This document shows positions 40,183-47,074 of a DNA stretch of 64,000 nucleotides, one piece after another; position 1 is the stretch's first letter; each line of letters opens with the position of its first letter. The stretch comes from DASQGA01 sp038209555. GTDB taxonomy: Bacteria; Actinomycetota; Thermoleophilia; Gaiellales; Gaiellaceae. Below the pieces are notes generated by a model. The model made no database searches and was not told the DNA's origin. It worked only from the letters and a program-made list of their open reading frames with translations. A program made the translations under genes and the position numbers. The DNA is taken from assembly GCA_038209555.1 (NCBI GenBank), contig JBBQXP010000003.1:1-64000 (forward strand), in the 5' to 3' direction.

Positions 40183-41261
40183 GCCGGACGACCGAAGAGG
40201 CCGAGCGGTCGCACCGCGAGGACCGCGATCAGGAGGACGAAGGTCAAGAGGATCGAGTAGTTCGACCATTGGGCCGGCAGATAGATGTCCGAGAAGGCGT
40301 CGACGAGTCCGAGTGCGAGCGCTCCTATAGCCGCACCGCCCAGGCTTCCCATGCCTCCGATGATCACGACGATGAGCGAGTTCAGGAGAAACGCGGTGTC
40401 GTTCCCCTTGTCGAGCGAGATCATGGTCCCGCCGAGGACGCCCCCGAAGCCGGCGAGGAAGGCGCCGACGAAGAACGCGCCTGCAAAGACGAGCTGGATG
40501 TTGATGCCGAGCGCAGAGACCATCGCTCGGTCGTCGACTCCGGCCCGGACGATCATGCCGACACGAGTCCGGTGGATCCCCAGGAAGAGCCCGATGCCGA
40601 TCGCGATCGCGGATGCAAGGACGACCAGTCGGAAGAAGCCGAAGTCGACGCCGACGTTGACGCTGGTGGGCCAACTGGTCGGGGGCTTCAACTCCTCCGC
40701 GAGCCCGCCGTAGTGAGCGAGCATCTGGTCGGCGAGGATGACCGAGATCGCGATCGTGATCAACGCCTGGCGCAACTCCTGGCCCTGGTTCCAGCGCAGG
40801 AAGACCTGTTGCATGACGAGACCGATGACCGCGACCGCAAACGACGCGGCGATGAGCGGCAAGAACCAGTCCCAGAACGACGTCTCGGCGCTCGAGAACC
40901 CGAGCGTGCTGACCGAGGAGCCGCCGCCGAGGCGCTGCTGGAGATCGAAGGCAAAGTAGCCACCGAGCAGGTAGAGCGACCCGTGCGCCATGTTGACGAC
41001 GCGCATCAAGCCGAAGATCAGCGTGAATCCGCTCGCAACGACGAAGAAGACGCCTGCGAGCGTGAGACCCAGGAGCAGGACGCGGAAGAAGATCCGGGGC
41101 TCCTTGACGGCGGCCTCGTCCGCGAGGACGAGGACCCACAGCAGCACGAAGACGGCGAGGGCGACTATCGCGATTCGGACGACGATCCGTGTAGGCGGCG
41201 TCGCCCGGAGTCGCTCCTGCCACGGAAGGTGGGTCGCACCAGCGTGTGTCTGTTGACTCAT
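40179..41261 (-). CDS. livH: Branched-chain-type ABC transporter permease LivH
   Basis: 360 residues, eight or nine helices. LivH blocks: TLIFGLMRVVNMAHGSLYLL (about 79-98), the EAA-like VRAGVDDRAMVSALGINIQL (about 230-249), and GGMGSLGGAAIGALALGLVD (about 302-321). An N-terminal extension of about 25 residues (QQTHAGATHLPWQERLRATP) and one extra helix precede the standard start. ATG 41261. The first transporter gene after the MFS gene, 119 bp downstream of it, with an 18-bp palindrome just upstream. Confidence 0.9.
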   Translation of the reverse strand: MSQQTHAGATHLPWQERLRATPPTRIVVRIAIVALAVFVLLWVLVLADEAAVKEPRIFFRVLLLGLTLAGVFFVVASGFTLIFGLMRVVNMAHGSLYLLGGYFAFDLQQRLGGGSSVSTLGFSSAETSFWDWFLPLIAASFAVAVIGLVMQQVFLRWNQGQELRQALITIAISVILADQMLAHYGGLAEELKPPTSWPTSVNVGVDFGFFRLVVLASAIAIGIGLFLGIHRTRVGMIVRAGVDDRAMVSALGINIQLVFAGAFFVGAFLAGFGGVLGGTMISLDKGNDTAFLLNSLIVVIIGGMGSLGGAAIGALALGLVDAFSDIYLPAQWSNYSILLTFVLLIAVLAVRPLGLFGRPA

Positions 41262-41281
41262 CGCGTCAGGGCCGCTCCAAA

Positions 41282-41299
41282 GGGATCAGCGCTGATCCC
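41282..41299. promoter_or_regulatory. 18-bp perfect palindrome upstream of livH
   Basis: GGGATCAGC / GCTGATCCC with no spacer, 20 bp before the livH start. A loopless perfect palindrome is best read as a dimeric repressor's operator. The GntR regulator at 52047 and unknown regulators are candidates. The sequence differs from the 21-bp palindrome at 54461. Confidence 0.5.
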
Positions 41300-41333
41300 G
41301 CGGGAGGCGCTGAAGGTAACAGTCTGCCCCAGT

Positions 41334-41382
41334 GCTTTCAATGGCTTCTACAGCTTTCTCTCAACGGCTTTCAAAAGCTTTC
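41334..41382 (-). repeat. Phased GAAAGC repeats between MFS gene and livH
   Basis: Read on the minus strand, GAAAGC occurs at 41382-41377, 41372-41367, 41358-41353 and 41339-41334, with a GAAGC variant at 41348-41344. Spacings are 10, 14, 9 and 10 bases. The first copy lies over the MFS stop codon. A run of helically phased short direct repeats in the only sizeable gap ahead of the importer suggests a regulator binding array. Confidence 0.45.
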
Positions 41383-42586
41383 ATGCAACATGTCCGACTG
41401 CGACGCCGCGGCCCAGCCGCTCGCGCGAGAGTGGCAGGCACGCAACCAGGAGAACCGCCCCTGCGACCGCGATCGCCCAGAGCGCCGCCGTGAAGGATCC
41501 CGTCCCGTCCCGGATGGCTCCGAGTGCGAACGGGCTGACGGCCGCGAGCACGTAGCCGAAGCCCAGCATCAGGCCGACGACGGCTCCGACCTGGGCGGGG
41601 CGCTCAGCTACATCGAGGGGAAGCGTAAGGATCAACGGAAAGAGCGTTCCGTTTGCCATGCCGACGAGTGCGGCCCAGACCCACGCGCCGCTCGGAACCG
41701 CGGCAAGCCCGATGACGCCGAGGAGCATCGTCGCAGAAGCGGTGCCCAGGTAGAGCCGGCGAGAGCCTGCGCGGTCTGCGAGCCACGTGACCAACAGTCC
41801 GGCCGGAATTGCCGCCGCGTTCATCACGGCGACGAGGGCGCCCGCCTTGGTCTCGCTCCAGCCTCGCTCGACGAACGAGTCGGCGAGCCACGAGTTGAGG
41901 CCGTAGAAGATGATGCCGAGCAGCCCGAAAATGGCGGCAAGCACCCAGGCCACTCCGCTCTGGAAAGGTAGTCGCGGCGGCCGGGTGTCTACTCGCCGGG
42001 AGCGCGGCTCCCCCCGCGTCAGCACGATCCACGCGACGAGGAGGCCGGCCGCGAAGCCGGCGAAGACCGCGAGTGTCCCGCGCCAGCCGCCGGTCGCCTG
42101 GGCAACCGGGACCGCCAGGGCCGAAGCTATGGCGGAACCGAGGTTGATCGCGGTCGCGTAGACGCCGGTCGCGAAGGCCGGGCGGTGCGGAAAGCGTTCC
42201 TTGACGGCGACCGGAAGGAGCGCGCCGGCGAAAGCAATCCCCATCCCGACTGGAAACGTGAGGAGGATGACGAGCAGCGCTCCCGGCGCTACCGCGCGAG
42301 CCGCCCCGAAGACAGCGAGCACGGCGAGACAGGCGGCGAGGCCGTAGCGCGTGCCGATCCGGCCGGAAAGGAACGGCGCCGTCGGCGCGAACAGGCCCAT
42401 GCACAGCACAGGAACGGTGGCGAGCAGCCCCGCGACGGCATGCGAGACCGAAAGATCCTCCTCGATTCGAGGCAGGAGGGGACCGATGCCGACGAGTTGC
42501 GGCCGGAGCGCGAGGGCGGCCAGAAAGAGCGCCGCCAGCACGCCCAGACCGGAGGATCGGGTGACTCCAGTACTCTCCGGAGCCAC
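41381..42586 (-). CDS. MFS transporter (CynX/NimT-like)
   Basis: 401 residues with about 12 membrane helices; N-terminal half starts LGVLAALFLAALALRPQLVG and has the loop RIGTRYGLAACLAVL corresponding to the MFS 2-3 loop, then LVTWLADRAGSRRLYLGTAS at the 8-9 loop. The CynX/NimT subgroup transports small anions such as cyanate or 2-nitroimidazole. GTG 42586 shares one base with the preceding stop. As the sixth of six genes after the cyclase at 45616 it could import or export a pathway compound. Confidence 0.83.
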   Translation of the reverse strand: MAPESTGVTRSSGLGVLAALFLAALALRPQLVGIGPLLPRIEEDLSVSHAVAGLLATVPVLCMGLFAPTAPFLSGRIGTRYGLAACLAVLAVFGAARAVAPGALLVILLTFPVGMGIAFAGALLPVAVKERFPHRPAFATGVYATAINLGSAIASALAVPVAQATGGWRGTLAVFAGFAAGLLVAWIVLTRGEPRSRRVDTRPPRLPFQSGVAWVLAAIFGLLGIIFYGLNSWLADSFVERGWSETKAGALVAVMNAAAIPAGLLVTWLADRAGSRRLYLGTASATMLLGVIGLAAVPSGAWVWAALVGMANGTLFPLILTLPLDVAERPAQVGAVVGLMLGFGYVLAAVSPFALGAIRDGTGSFTAALWAIAVAGAVLLVACLPLSRERLGRGVAVGHVA

Positions 42587-42879
42587 TAGGCGTCGATCGT
42601 GAGGTAGAACGCCCGCTCGCGACTTTCGAGCCGCGGGATCGCCTCGCCTTTGATGTGCTCCTCGAAGTGGGAAGTGGCCATGTGGGCCTCGTAGCCGGCC
42701 TCGTCGGCGTACTGCTCGTAGAGGAAGAAGACCCGCCGGTCGTCGGGCGAGCGATGCGCCTGGTAGAAGAGACAGCCGGGCTCCTCGCGGGACAGGGGCG
42801 CCATCGTCTCGAGGATCTCGAGAATCCTGTCCTCCTCTCCCTCCTTACAACGGTACGTAGCGGCGACAACGTAGGCCAT
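42586..42879 (-). CDS. ABM-family putative quinol monooxygenase
   Basis: 97-residue dimeric alpha-beta barrel protein: MAYVVAATYRCKEGEEDRIL, APLSREEPGCLFYQAHRS, then VFFLYEQYADEAGYEAHMAT and HFEEHIKGEAIPRL. This is the YgiN/antibiotic-biosynthesis-monooxygenase pattern (EPGC..Y, xFxxYExYxDxxAxxxHxxxxHF). Some members oxidise quinols without cofactors. It abuts the FAH gene on one side and the MFS gene on the other. Confidence 0.83.
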   Translation of the reverse strand: MAYVVAATYRCKEGEEDRILEILETMAPLSREEPGCLFYQAHRSPDDRRVFFLYEQYADEAGYEAHMATSHFEEHIKGEAIPRLESRERAFYLTIDA

Positions 42880-43719
42880 CTATCCGTCTCCCTTCGTTCC
42901 GATTGTGTTCCGAAGGACGCCGATGCCCTCCACCTCGAGCTCGACGACATCTCCCTCCTCGAGCCGGCGATCGAGCTCGATTCCCGACCCGCCGGCGGCC
43001 GTTCCCGACCCCAGCACCTCGCCTGGGTACAGACGCTGCGCCTGCGAGGCGTATGCGATCAGATCGGCGAAAGTGTGATGCATGTGCGCCGACGTGTCCT
43101 CGCCCCAGGTCTCGTCGTTGACTCGGACCGCCATCCGGACCTTCGTCCCGTCGAGCTCGTCCGCGGTCACGATGCAAGGCCCGAGCACGTTGGATCCGTC
43201 CCAGTCCTTCGCCTTGGCGGGCCCCATCCCGATCGGCAGCTCCCGCACCTGGACGTCGCGCGCCGAGACGTCGTTCCAGATCGTCCACCCGAAGACGTGC
43301 TCGAGCGCGCGCTCACGCGTGATGTCTGTTCCCTCGCGCCCGATCACCGCGGCGAGCTCCAACTCGTGGTCGAGCTGATCCGTGTACCGAGGCCACGGGA
43401 TCACCGCGTCAGGGCCGATGACCGTGTCGGGCATCCCCTTGTAGTACGCCGGTACATCGAACCACTCCTCGGGGATCGGCCGCCCGAGCCGGCTGAGTGC
43501 GTTGTTCAGATGACCTTCGAAGGTGAGGAAGTCGCGCAGCGAGCGGGGTCGGAGCGGCGCAAGCAGTCGGGCTCCTTCCACGACCGTCGTGGACGCGACG
43601 GGGGCTCCGGCCTCGATGAACGCGACCATGTCGCCGTCGAAGCCGACGTCGACCACGCCGTCGTCCTCGAGCATGCCCACCCTCGGTCCCTCGCCCGCTT
43701 CGTACGTGACGAGCTTCAC
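42880..43719 (-). CDS. Fumarylacetoacetate-hydrolase-family protein
   Basis: 279 residues of the FAH fold, acting on 2-keto acid or 2-hydroxydienoate substrates (hydrolysis, isomerisation or decarboxylation). Metal ligands: the D-H-E-L-E-L of QLDHELELAAVIG (about 115-127, Glu-x-Glu) and the aspartate of WNDVSARDVQVRE (about 152-164), with KAKDWDGSNVLGPCIVT (about 173-189, conserved K-D-x-x-x-x-x-G-P) and GEVLGSGTAAGGSG for the substrate loop. Typical of meta-cleavage and homogentisate-type pathways, suggesting ring cleavage chemistry in this array. ATG 43719 overlaps the MBL stop. Confidence 0.88.
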   Translation of the reverse strand: MKLVTYEAGEGPRVGMLEDDGVVDVGFDGDMVAFIEAGAPVASTTVVEGARLLAPLRPRSLRDFLTFEGHLNNALSRLGRPIPEEWFDVPAYYKGMPDTVIGPDAVIPWPRYTDQLDHELELAAVIGREGTDITRERALEHVFGWTIWNDVSARDVQVRELPIGMGPAKAKDWDGSNVLGPCIVTADELDGTKVRMAVRVNDETWGEDTSAHMHHTFADLIAYASQAQRLYPGEVLGSGTAAGGSGIELDRRLEEGDVVELEVEGIGVLRNTIGTKGDG

Positions 43720-44576
43720 GCCGCCTCCTCCTCCCGTCGCTTGCGCCAGTACCGCTCGAGCCCTGCATGCGACTGCCAGAACGGCGCTGCCTGTCTGTAC
43801 GACTCCGCCGTCCCCGCGTCTGCACCGGCCCGAAGCTCCTCCTCGGCGGCGCGCTCGAACGCCTCCGCGGTCGCCCCCTCACGTACCCGCTCGGCCCACG
43901 TCCCGAGCTGCTCCCGCATGAGCGCGACGTGCTCGCGCGGGTTCGCGACCGGGCCGAAATGTGTCAGACAGAGACACGTCGGCCGTCGCTCCTCGACCGC
44001 GTCGAGGCTGGCCGTCCACGCCTCCAGATCGACGTCAGGCGGCGGCGACGCAGGCAAGACAAACGGGGAGGGCTCGATGCGGACGCCGGCTGCGTCGCCC
44101 GCGAAGCACGTCCCGTCGGGGGCGAGAAACGACACGTGGTGCGAGGCATGGCCCGGGGTGGGAAACGCCTCCAGGTCGAGTACGCGTGCTCCGACCGGCC
44201 GGAGGCTCGCTTCCGGCACGGGCGCAAGCTCGCCCCACAGGCGATCGAAGTCCTCGCCGTAGAGCCGCCGGGCGCTCCGCTCGAGACGGCTCGGATCGAC
44301 GAGGTGCGGCGCCCCGATCGCGCTGACGTGGACCTGAAGCGACTGATTGCGACGGGCCAGCGTTCCGGCGGCGCCGGCGTGATCGAGGTGGATATGAGTG
44401 AGCACGAGGTGACGGAGGTCCTGCACTTCGAGCCCGCGCTCTCGCAGCGCCTCCTCGAGCGTTCCGAGGCAGCTCGAGGGGCCACAGTCGACGAGTGCCG
44501 GCTCGTCCCCGCCAAGGAGGTACGTCGCGATCACGCGCCGCCGTCCGACGTGGAGGAGGTCGATCAGGTCTGTCAT
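43716..44576 (-). CDS. Metallo-beta-lactamase-fold hydrolase
   Basis: 286 residues; the di-metal motif is THIHLDHAGAAG (about 61-72), with further ligands in FPTPGHASHHVSF (about 143-155, His), FAGDAAGVR (about 162-170, Asp) and LTHFGPVAN (about 208-216, His). Related to glyoxalase II-like thioesterases and lactonases. A C-terminal helical region (about 220-286) contains the array WAERVREGATAEAFERAAEE. ATG 44576 overlaps the alcohol dehydrogenase stop (ATGA). Substrate unknown; a thioester or lactone of the pathway is a reasonable guess. Confidence 0.83.
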   Translation of the reverse strand: MTDLIDLLHVGRRRVIATYLLGGDEPALVDCGPSSCLGTLEEALRERGLEVQDLRHLVLTHIHLDHAGAAGTLARRNQSLQVHVSAIGAPHLVDPSRLERSARRLYGEDFDRLWGELAPVPEASLRPVGARVLDLEAFPTPGHASHHVSFLAPDGTCFAGDAAGVRIEPSPFVLPASPPPDVDLEAWTASLDAVEERRPTCLCLTHFGPVANPREHVALMREQLGTWAERVREGATAEAFERAAEEELRAGADAGTAESYRQAAPFWQSHAGLERYWRKRREEEAA

Positions 44577-45616
44577 GGATGCACGATGACCTTGAGGGCG
44601 CCGTCGAGTCGCTCGGTGAAGGTCCGCAGGGCCTCGGCGTAGTCTCTGAGCGCGAAGCGGTGCGTGATCAACTCGCCGAGGCGAAGCTTGCCGGCGGCGA
44701 CCAGCGCGATCGCTTCGTGCATCTCGCCTGCTGCGGCGCGCACCCCGACGACCTCGAGCTCGTCCAGCACGATCTTCTGGATCGGGACCTGCGCGTCCTC
44801 GAGCGGGATGCCGATCACGGCGACGCGACCGCCCCGGCGGAGCATGTCTGCGCACTGCCCGACCGCCGCGGGGTCGCCGGAGCATTCGAGCGCGACCTCC
44901 ACGCCCGCGCCGACCGTCAACTCGCGCACGCGCTCGACCGGATCGCAGGCGGTGAAGTCGACCGGCTCGTTACCGAGCTCCGCCGCCTTTGCAAGCCGTT
45001 CACCCCGGCCGACGACGATCACGCGACCCGCGCCGAGGGCCCAGGCGCATTCGGCGACGAGCAGGCCCATGACCCCGGGGCCGACCACAACGACGGTGTC
45101 GCCGGGGGCGTGACGGCCGCGCTTCACCGTGTGCAGCGCAATGGCGGTCGGGTCGAGCATGGCCGCCTCGTCCCAGCCGAGCGAGTCCGGGATCGGAAAG
45201 ACGCTCGCAATCGAGTGCACGACGTACTCTGCGTAAGACCCCTGTGTGTAGTGGCCGTACTGACGGTGCACCGCCTCGTTGCCGTAGTTCTCGCAGACGT
45301 TGTAGCGACCCTCGACGCACCTGCGGCAGAACCCGCAGCCGGCGTGTGAGGTTCCGGCTACCCTCGTCCCCGTTCGCCAGCCGAAACGCTCGGAGCCCGG
45401 GCCGACCTCTACGACCTCCCCCGCCCACTCGTGCCCGGGGACGAACGGAAATTCCTTCGGCCAGAAGCCCGGGAAGTCGCCGCGAATGATGTGTGGATCC
45501 GTGCCGCAGATGGCGACGGCGTGCACCTTGCAAAGCAGCTCGTTCTGACCGGCCTCGGGCCGAGGCACGGTCTCGATCGAGAAGCGGTCGGGCTCGTGCA
45601 CCACGAGCGCGTCCAT
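44573..45616 (-). CDS. Zinc-dependent alcohol dehydrogenase, threonine-dehydrogenase-like
   Basis: 347 residues; catalytic zinc ligands in AICGTDPHIIRGD (Cys, about 36-48), GHEWAGEV (His-Glu, about 60-67), and the structural zinc lobe SHAGCGFCRRCVEGRYNVC (about 90-108, four cysteines). Rossmann loop VVVVGPGVMGLLVAECAWAL (about 174-193). Oxidises a secondary alcohol with NAD(P). GTG 45619 directly before ATG 45616 is an alternative start; both overlap the cyclase stop (GTGATGG). Catalytic and structural zinc sites are complete. Confidence 0.88.
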   Translation of the reverse strand: MDALVVHEPDRFSIETVPRPEAGQNELLCKVHAVAICGTDPHIIRGDFPGFWPKEFPFVPGHEWAGEVVEVGPGSERFGWRTGTRVAGTSHAGCGFCRRCVEGRYNVCENYGNEAVHRQYGHYTQGSYAEYVVHSIASVFPIPDSLGWDEAAMLDPTAIALHTVKRGRHAPGDTVVVVGPGVMGLLVAECAWALGAGRVIVVGRGERLAKAAELGNEPVDFTACDPVERVRELTVGAGVEVALECSGDPAAVGQCADMLRRGGRVAVIGIPLEDAQVPIQKIVLDELEVVGVRAAAGEMHEAIALVAAGKLRLGELITHRFALRDYAEALRTFTERLDGALKVIVHP

Positions 45617-46476
45617 CACGTCACCGCAACCGGATCGAGCATCGACCCGGTCGCGCCCCGGATCTTGAGCGGCAATGCGACGAACAGGAACTCGTAGACC
45701 CCGTCTGCGGCCAGGCTCTCGAGGTCGAGGCTCTCCATGAGGTAGATGCCGAGCTCGATCAGGAGGTGGGTGTGAACCGGCTGCGGGTTCCGTGGCGAGC
45801 CCGGGTCGGGTGCGGGCTGCACCTCGTACGTTTCGGTGTCCGATCCGGTCGCGACCACGCGGCGCTCGGCCAGCCAGCGTGCGGCAGAGATGTCCGGCCC
45901 CGGCCCGCGGTGCTCGGCCATTCGGTCCTCGTCCGGCCAGTGCGACATGTAGCCGGTCCGGACGAGCGCGACCTCGCCCTCGGCAGGCTCGTCGACCCTC
46001 TGCGAGCGACAGATCGCCTCGAGGTCGGCAGCGGTGACAGGCTCACCCTTTCCGAGGAACTCGACCCCCCTGTGGCGCGGCACGTCGAAGAGGACCCCTC
46101 TCGCCCAGATCGGCGAGAACTCCGACGCGTCGCCCACCAGCGGCCCGAAGTCCCCGAGGTCGGTCTGCGCGGATCCTCCGTGCCAGCGATCGTCCTCGCC
46201 CACGGTCATGTGGGCGTGCGCGTCGATGTGGGCGCCCGAGTGGGTCGAGGCGAGGACCAGCTCGCTCATGTAGCCGAGACCTGCCTCGTTTCCCGGGCCC
46301 CAGGGCTCGTCCCCGGCCGCCCGGAGTCCCTGCGGCGTCCGGTACCCGAGCACCTCGAAAGTCGGATGGCCCGGGAAGAGCGGCATGCCGCGGAAGCGCT
46401 CCCGCGCGAGTGAGTAGATCCTCCCCTGCCGCACGAGACGCGTCGCCTCGAGCACCTTGCTCGGGGTGGCGCTCAT
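45616..46476 (-). CDS. Cyclase-family (kynurenine formamidase-like) hydrolase, copy 2
   Basis: 286-residue PF04199 protein. The metal motif H-x-G-x-H-x-D-x-x-x-H is STHSGAHIDAHAHMTVG (about 78-94). Other blocks: GVLFDVPRHRGVEFLGKGEP (about 126-145) and VALVRTGYMSHWPDEDR (about 168-184). The family hydrolyses formamides, cyclic imides or related bonds using a Zn or Mn pair. Upstream, 154 bp without a gene separate it from the molybdenum hydroxylase; two hairpins lie there. First of six genes that run without gaps to the MFS transporter. Confidence 0.85.
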   Translation of the reverse strand: MSATPSKVLEATRLVRQGRIYSLARERFRGMPLFPGHPTFEVLGYRTPQGLRAAGDEPWGPGNEAGLGYMSELVLASTHSGAHIDAHAHMTVGEDDRWHGGSAQTDLGDFGPLVGDASEFSPIWARGVLFDVPRHRGVEFLGKGEPVTAADLEAICRSQRVDEPAEGEVALVRTGYMSHWPDEDRMAEHRGPGPDISAARWLAERRVVATGSDTETYEVQPAPDPGSPRNPQPVHTHLLIELGIYLMESLDLESLAADGVYEFLFVALPLKIRGATGSMLDPVAVT

Positions 46477-46512
46477 AGGCCGACCTCCGGCTTGTGAGCG
46501 TGTGGAGGGGGT

Positions 46513-46538
46513 GTGGGGGAACCGGGAGGTTCCTCCAC
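46513..46538. terminator. 11-bp hairpin between hydroxylase and cyclase genes
   Basis: GTGGGGGAACC / GGTTCCTCCAC with loop GGGA (one G-T pair). It lies downstream of the molybdenum-hydroxylase operon and 37 bp upstream of the next gene start on the minus strand. No T-tract. Terminator or mRNA-processing structure. Confidence 0.5.
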
Positions 46539-46560
46539 GTTGGACTGTAAGAAGGGGGCT

Positions 46561-46605
46561 CGCGGGGGAAACATGGCTCGCGGGGGAAACATGGTTTCCC
46601 CCGCG
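46561..46605. repeat. 18-bp tandem repeat ending in a 12-bp perfect hairpin
   Basis: The unit CGCGGGGGAAACATGG(C/T)T is present twice (46561-46578, 46579-46596; one mismatch). The second copy continues into its own inverted complement: CGCGGGGGAAAC (46579-46590), loop ATG, GTTTCCCCCGCG (46594-46605). So one arm can pair with either upstream copy, allowing two alternative hairpins. It lies in the gene-free 154 bp between the hydroxylase and cyclase genes. Confidence 0.6.
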
Positions 46606-46630
46606 GGAGGGAGCCGGAGGCGAGTGACGG

Positions 46631-47074
46631 TCACGCCGCCGCTCCGCGAACCGCGTCGACGATCTTCACGTAGCACCCGCAGCGACAGAGGTTCCCGGCG
46701 AGAGCGAGGCGAATCTCCTCCTCGCTCGGCCGCGGGCTTTCCTCGAGCAGCCGCTTCGCCGTCAGGATCATGCCCGGAGTGCAGTAGCCGCACTGGAAGG
46801 CATGCGCCTCGACGAAGCCACGCTGGACCGGGTCGTCGCCGCCCAGGCCCTCGACGGTGGTCACCTGCCGCCCCTCCACGAGCGGCGCGAGCAGCAAGCA
46901 GGTCGAGATCGGCTCGCCGTCGACGAGCGCCGTGCAGGCACCGCAGACGCCGATGCCGCAGGTCGCCCGCACGCTGGTCAGGCCGAGGTCCCGCCGCAGC
47001 ACCTCGAGCAGCATCTCGTCGGAGCGCGCATCCACCTCGACGCCTTTGCCGTTCGCGGTGAAGGCGATCCTCAC
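46631..47074 (-). CDS. Molybdenum hydroxylase small (2Fe-2S) subunit
   Basis: 147 residues with two [2Fe-2S] clusters: TCGIGVCGACTALVDG plus STC (about 39-60, plant-type ferredoxin cluster) and QCGYCTPGM ... GNLCRCGCYVKI (about 94-136). Part of the xanthine dehydrogenase/CO dehydrogenase family heterotrimer that hydroxylates C-H bonds of aromatic heterocycles or aldehydes. Overlaps the large-subunit stop (ATGA-type). Ends the operon before the hairpins at 46513-46605. Confidence 0.92.
   Translation of the reverse strand: MRIAFTANGKGVEVDARSDEMLLEVLRRDLGLTSVRATCGIGVCGACTALVDGEPISTCLLLAPLVEGRQVTTVEGLGGDDPVQRGFVEAHAFQCGYCTPGMILTAKRLLEESPRPSEEEIRLALAGNLCRCGCYVKIVDAVRGAAA

Noticed and set aside
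41604..42950. 448-codon minus-strand frame overlapping the MFS and ABM genes
   Set aside because: Parallel frame of recognised genes; low complexity, rich in Ser/Arg/Ala, no membrane helices.
46513..46605. Repeats considered as a CRISPR-like array
   Set aside because: Only two 18-bp tandem units without spacers, and no cas genes in the window.
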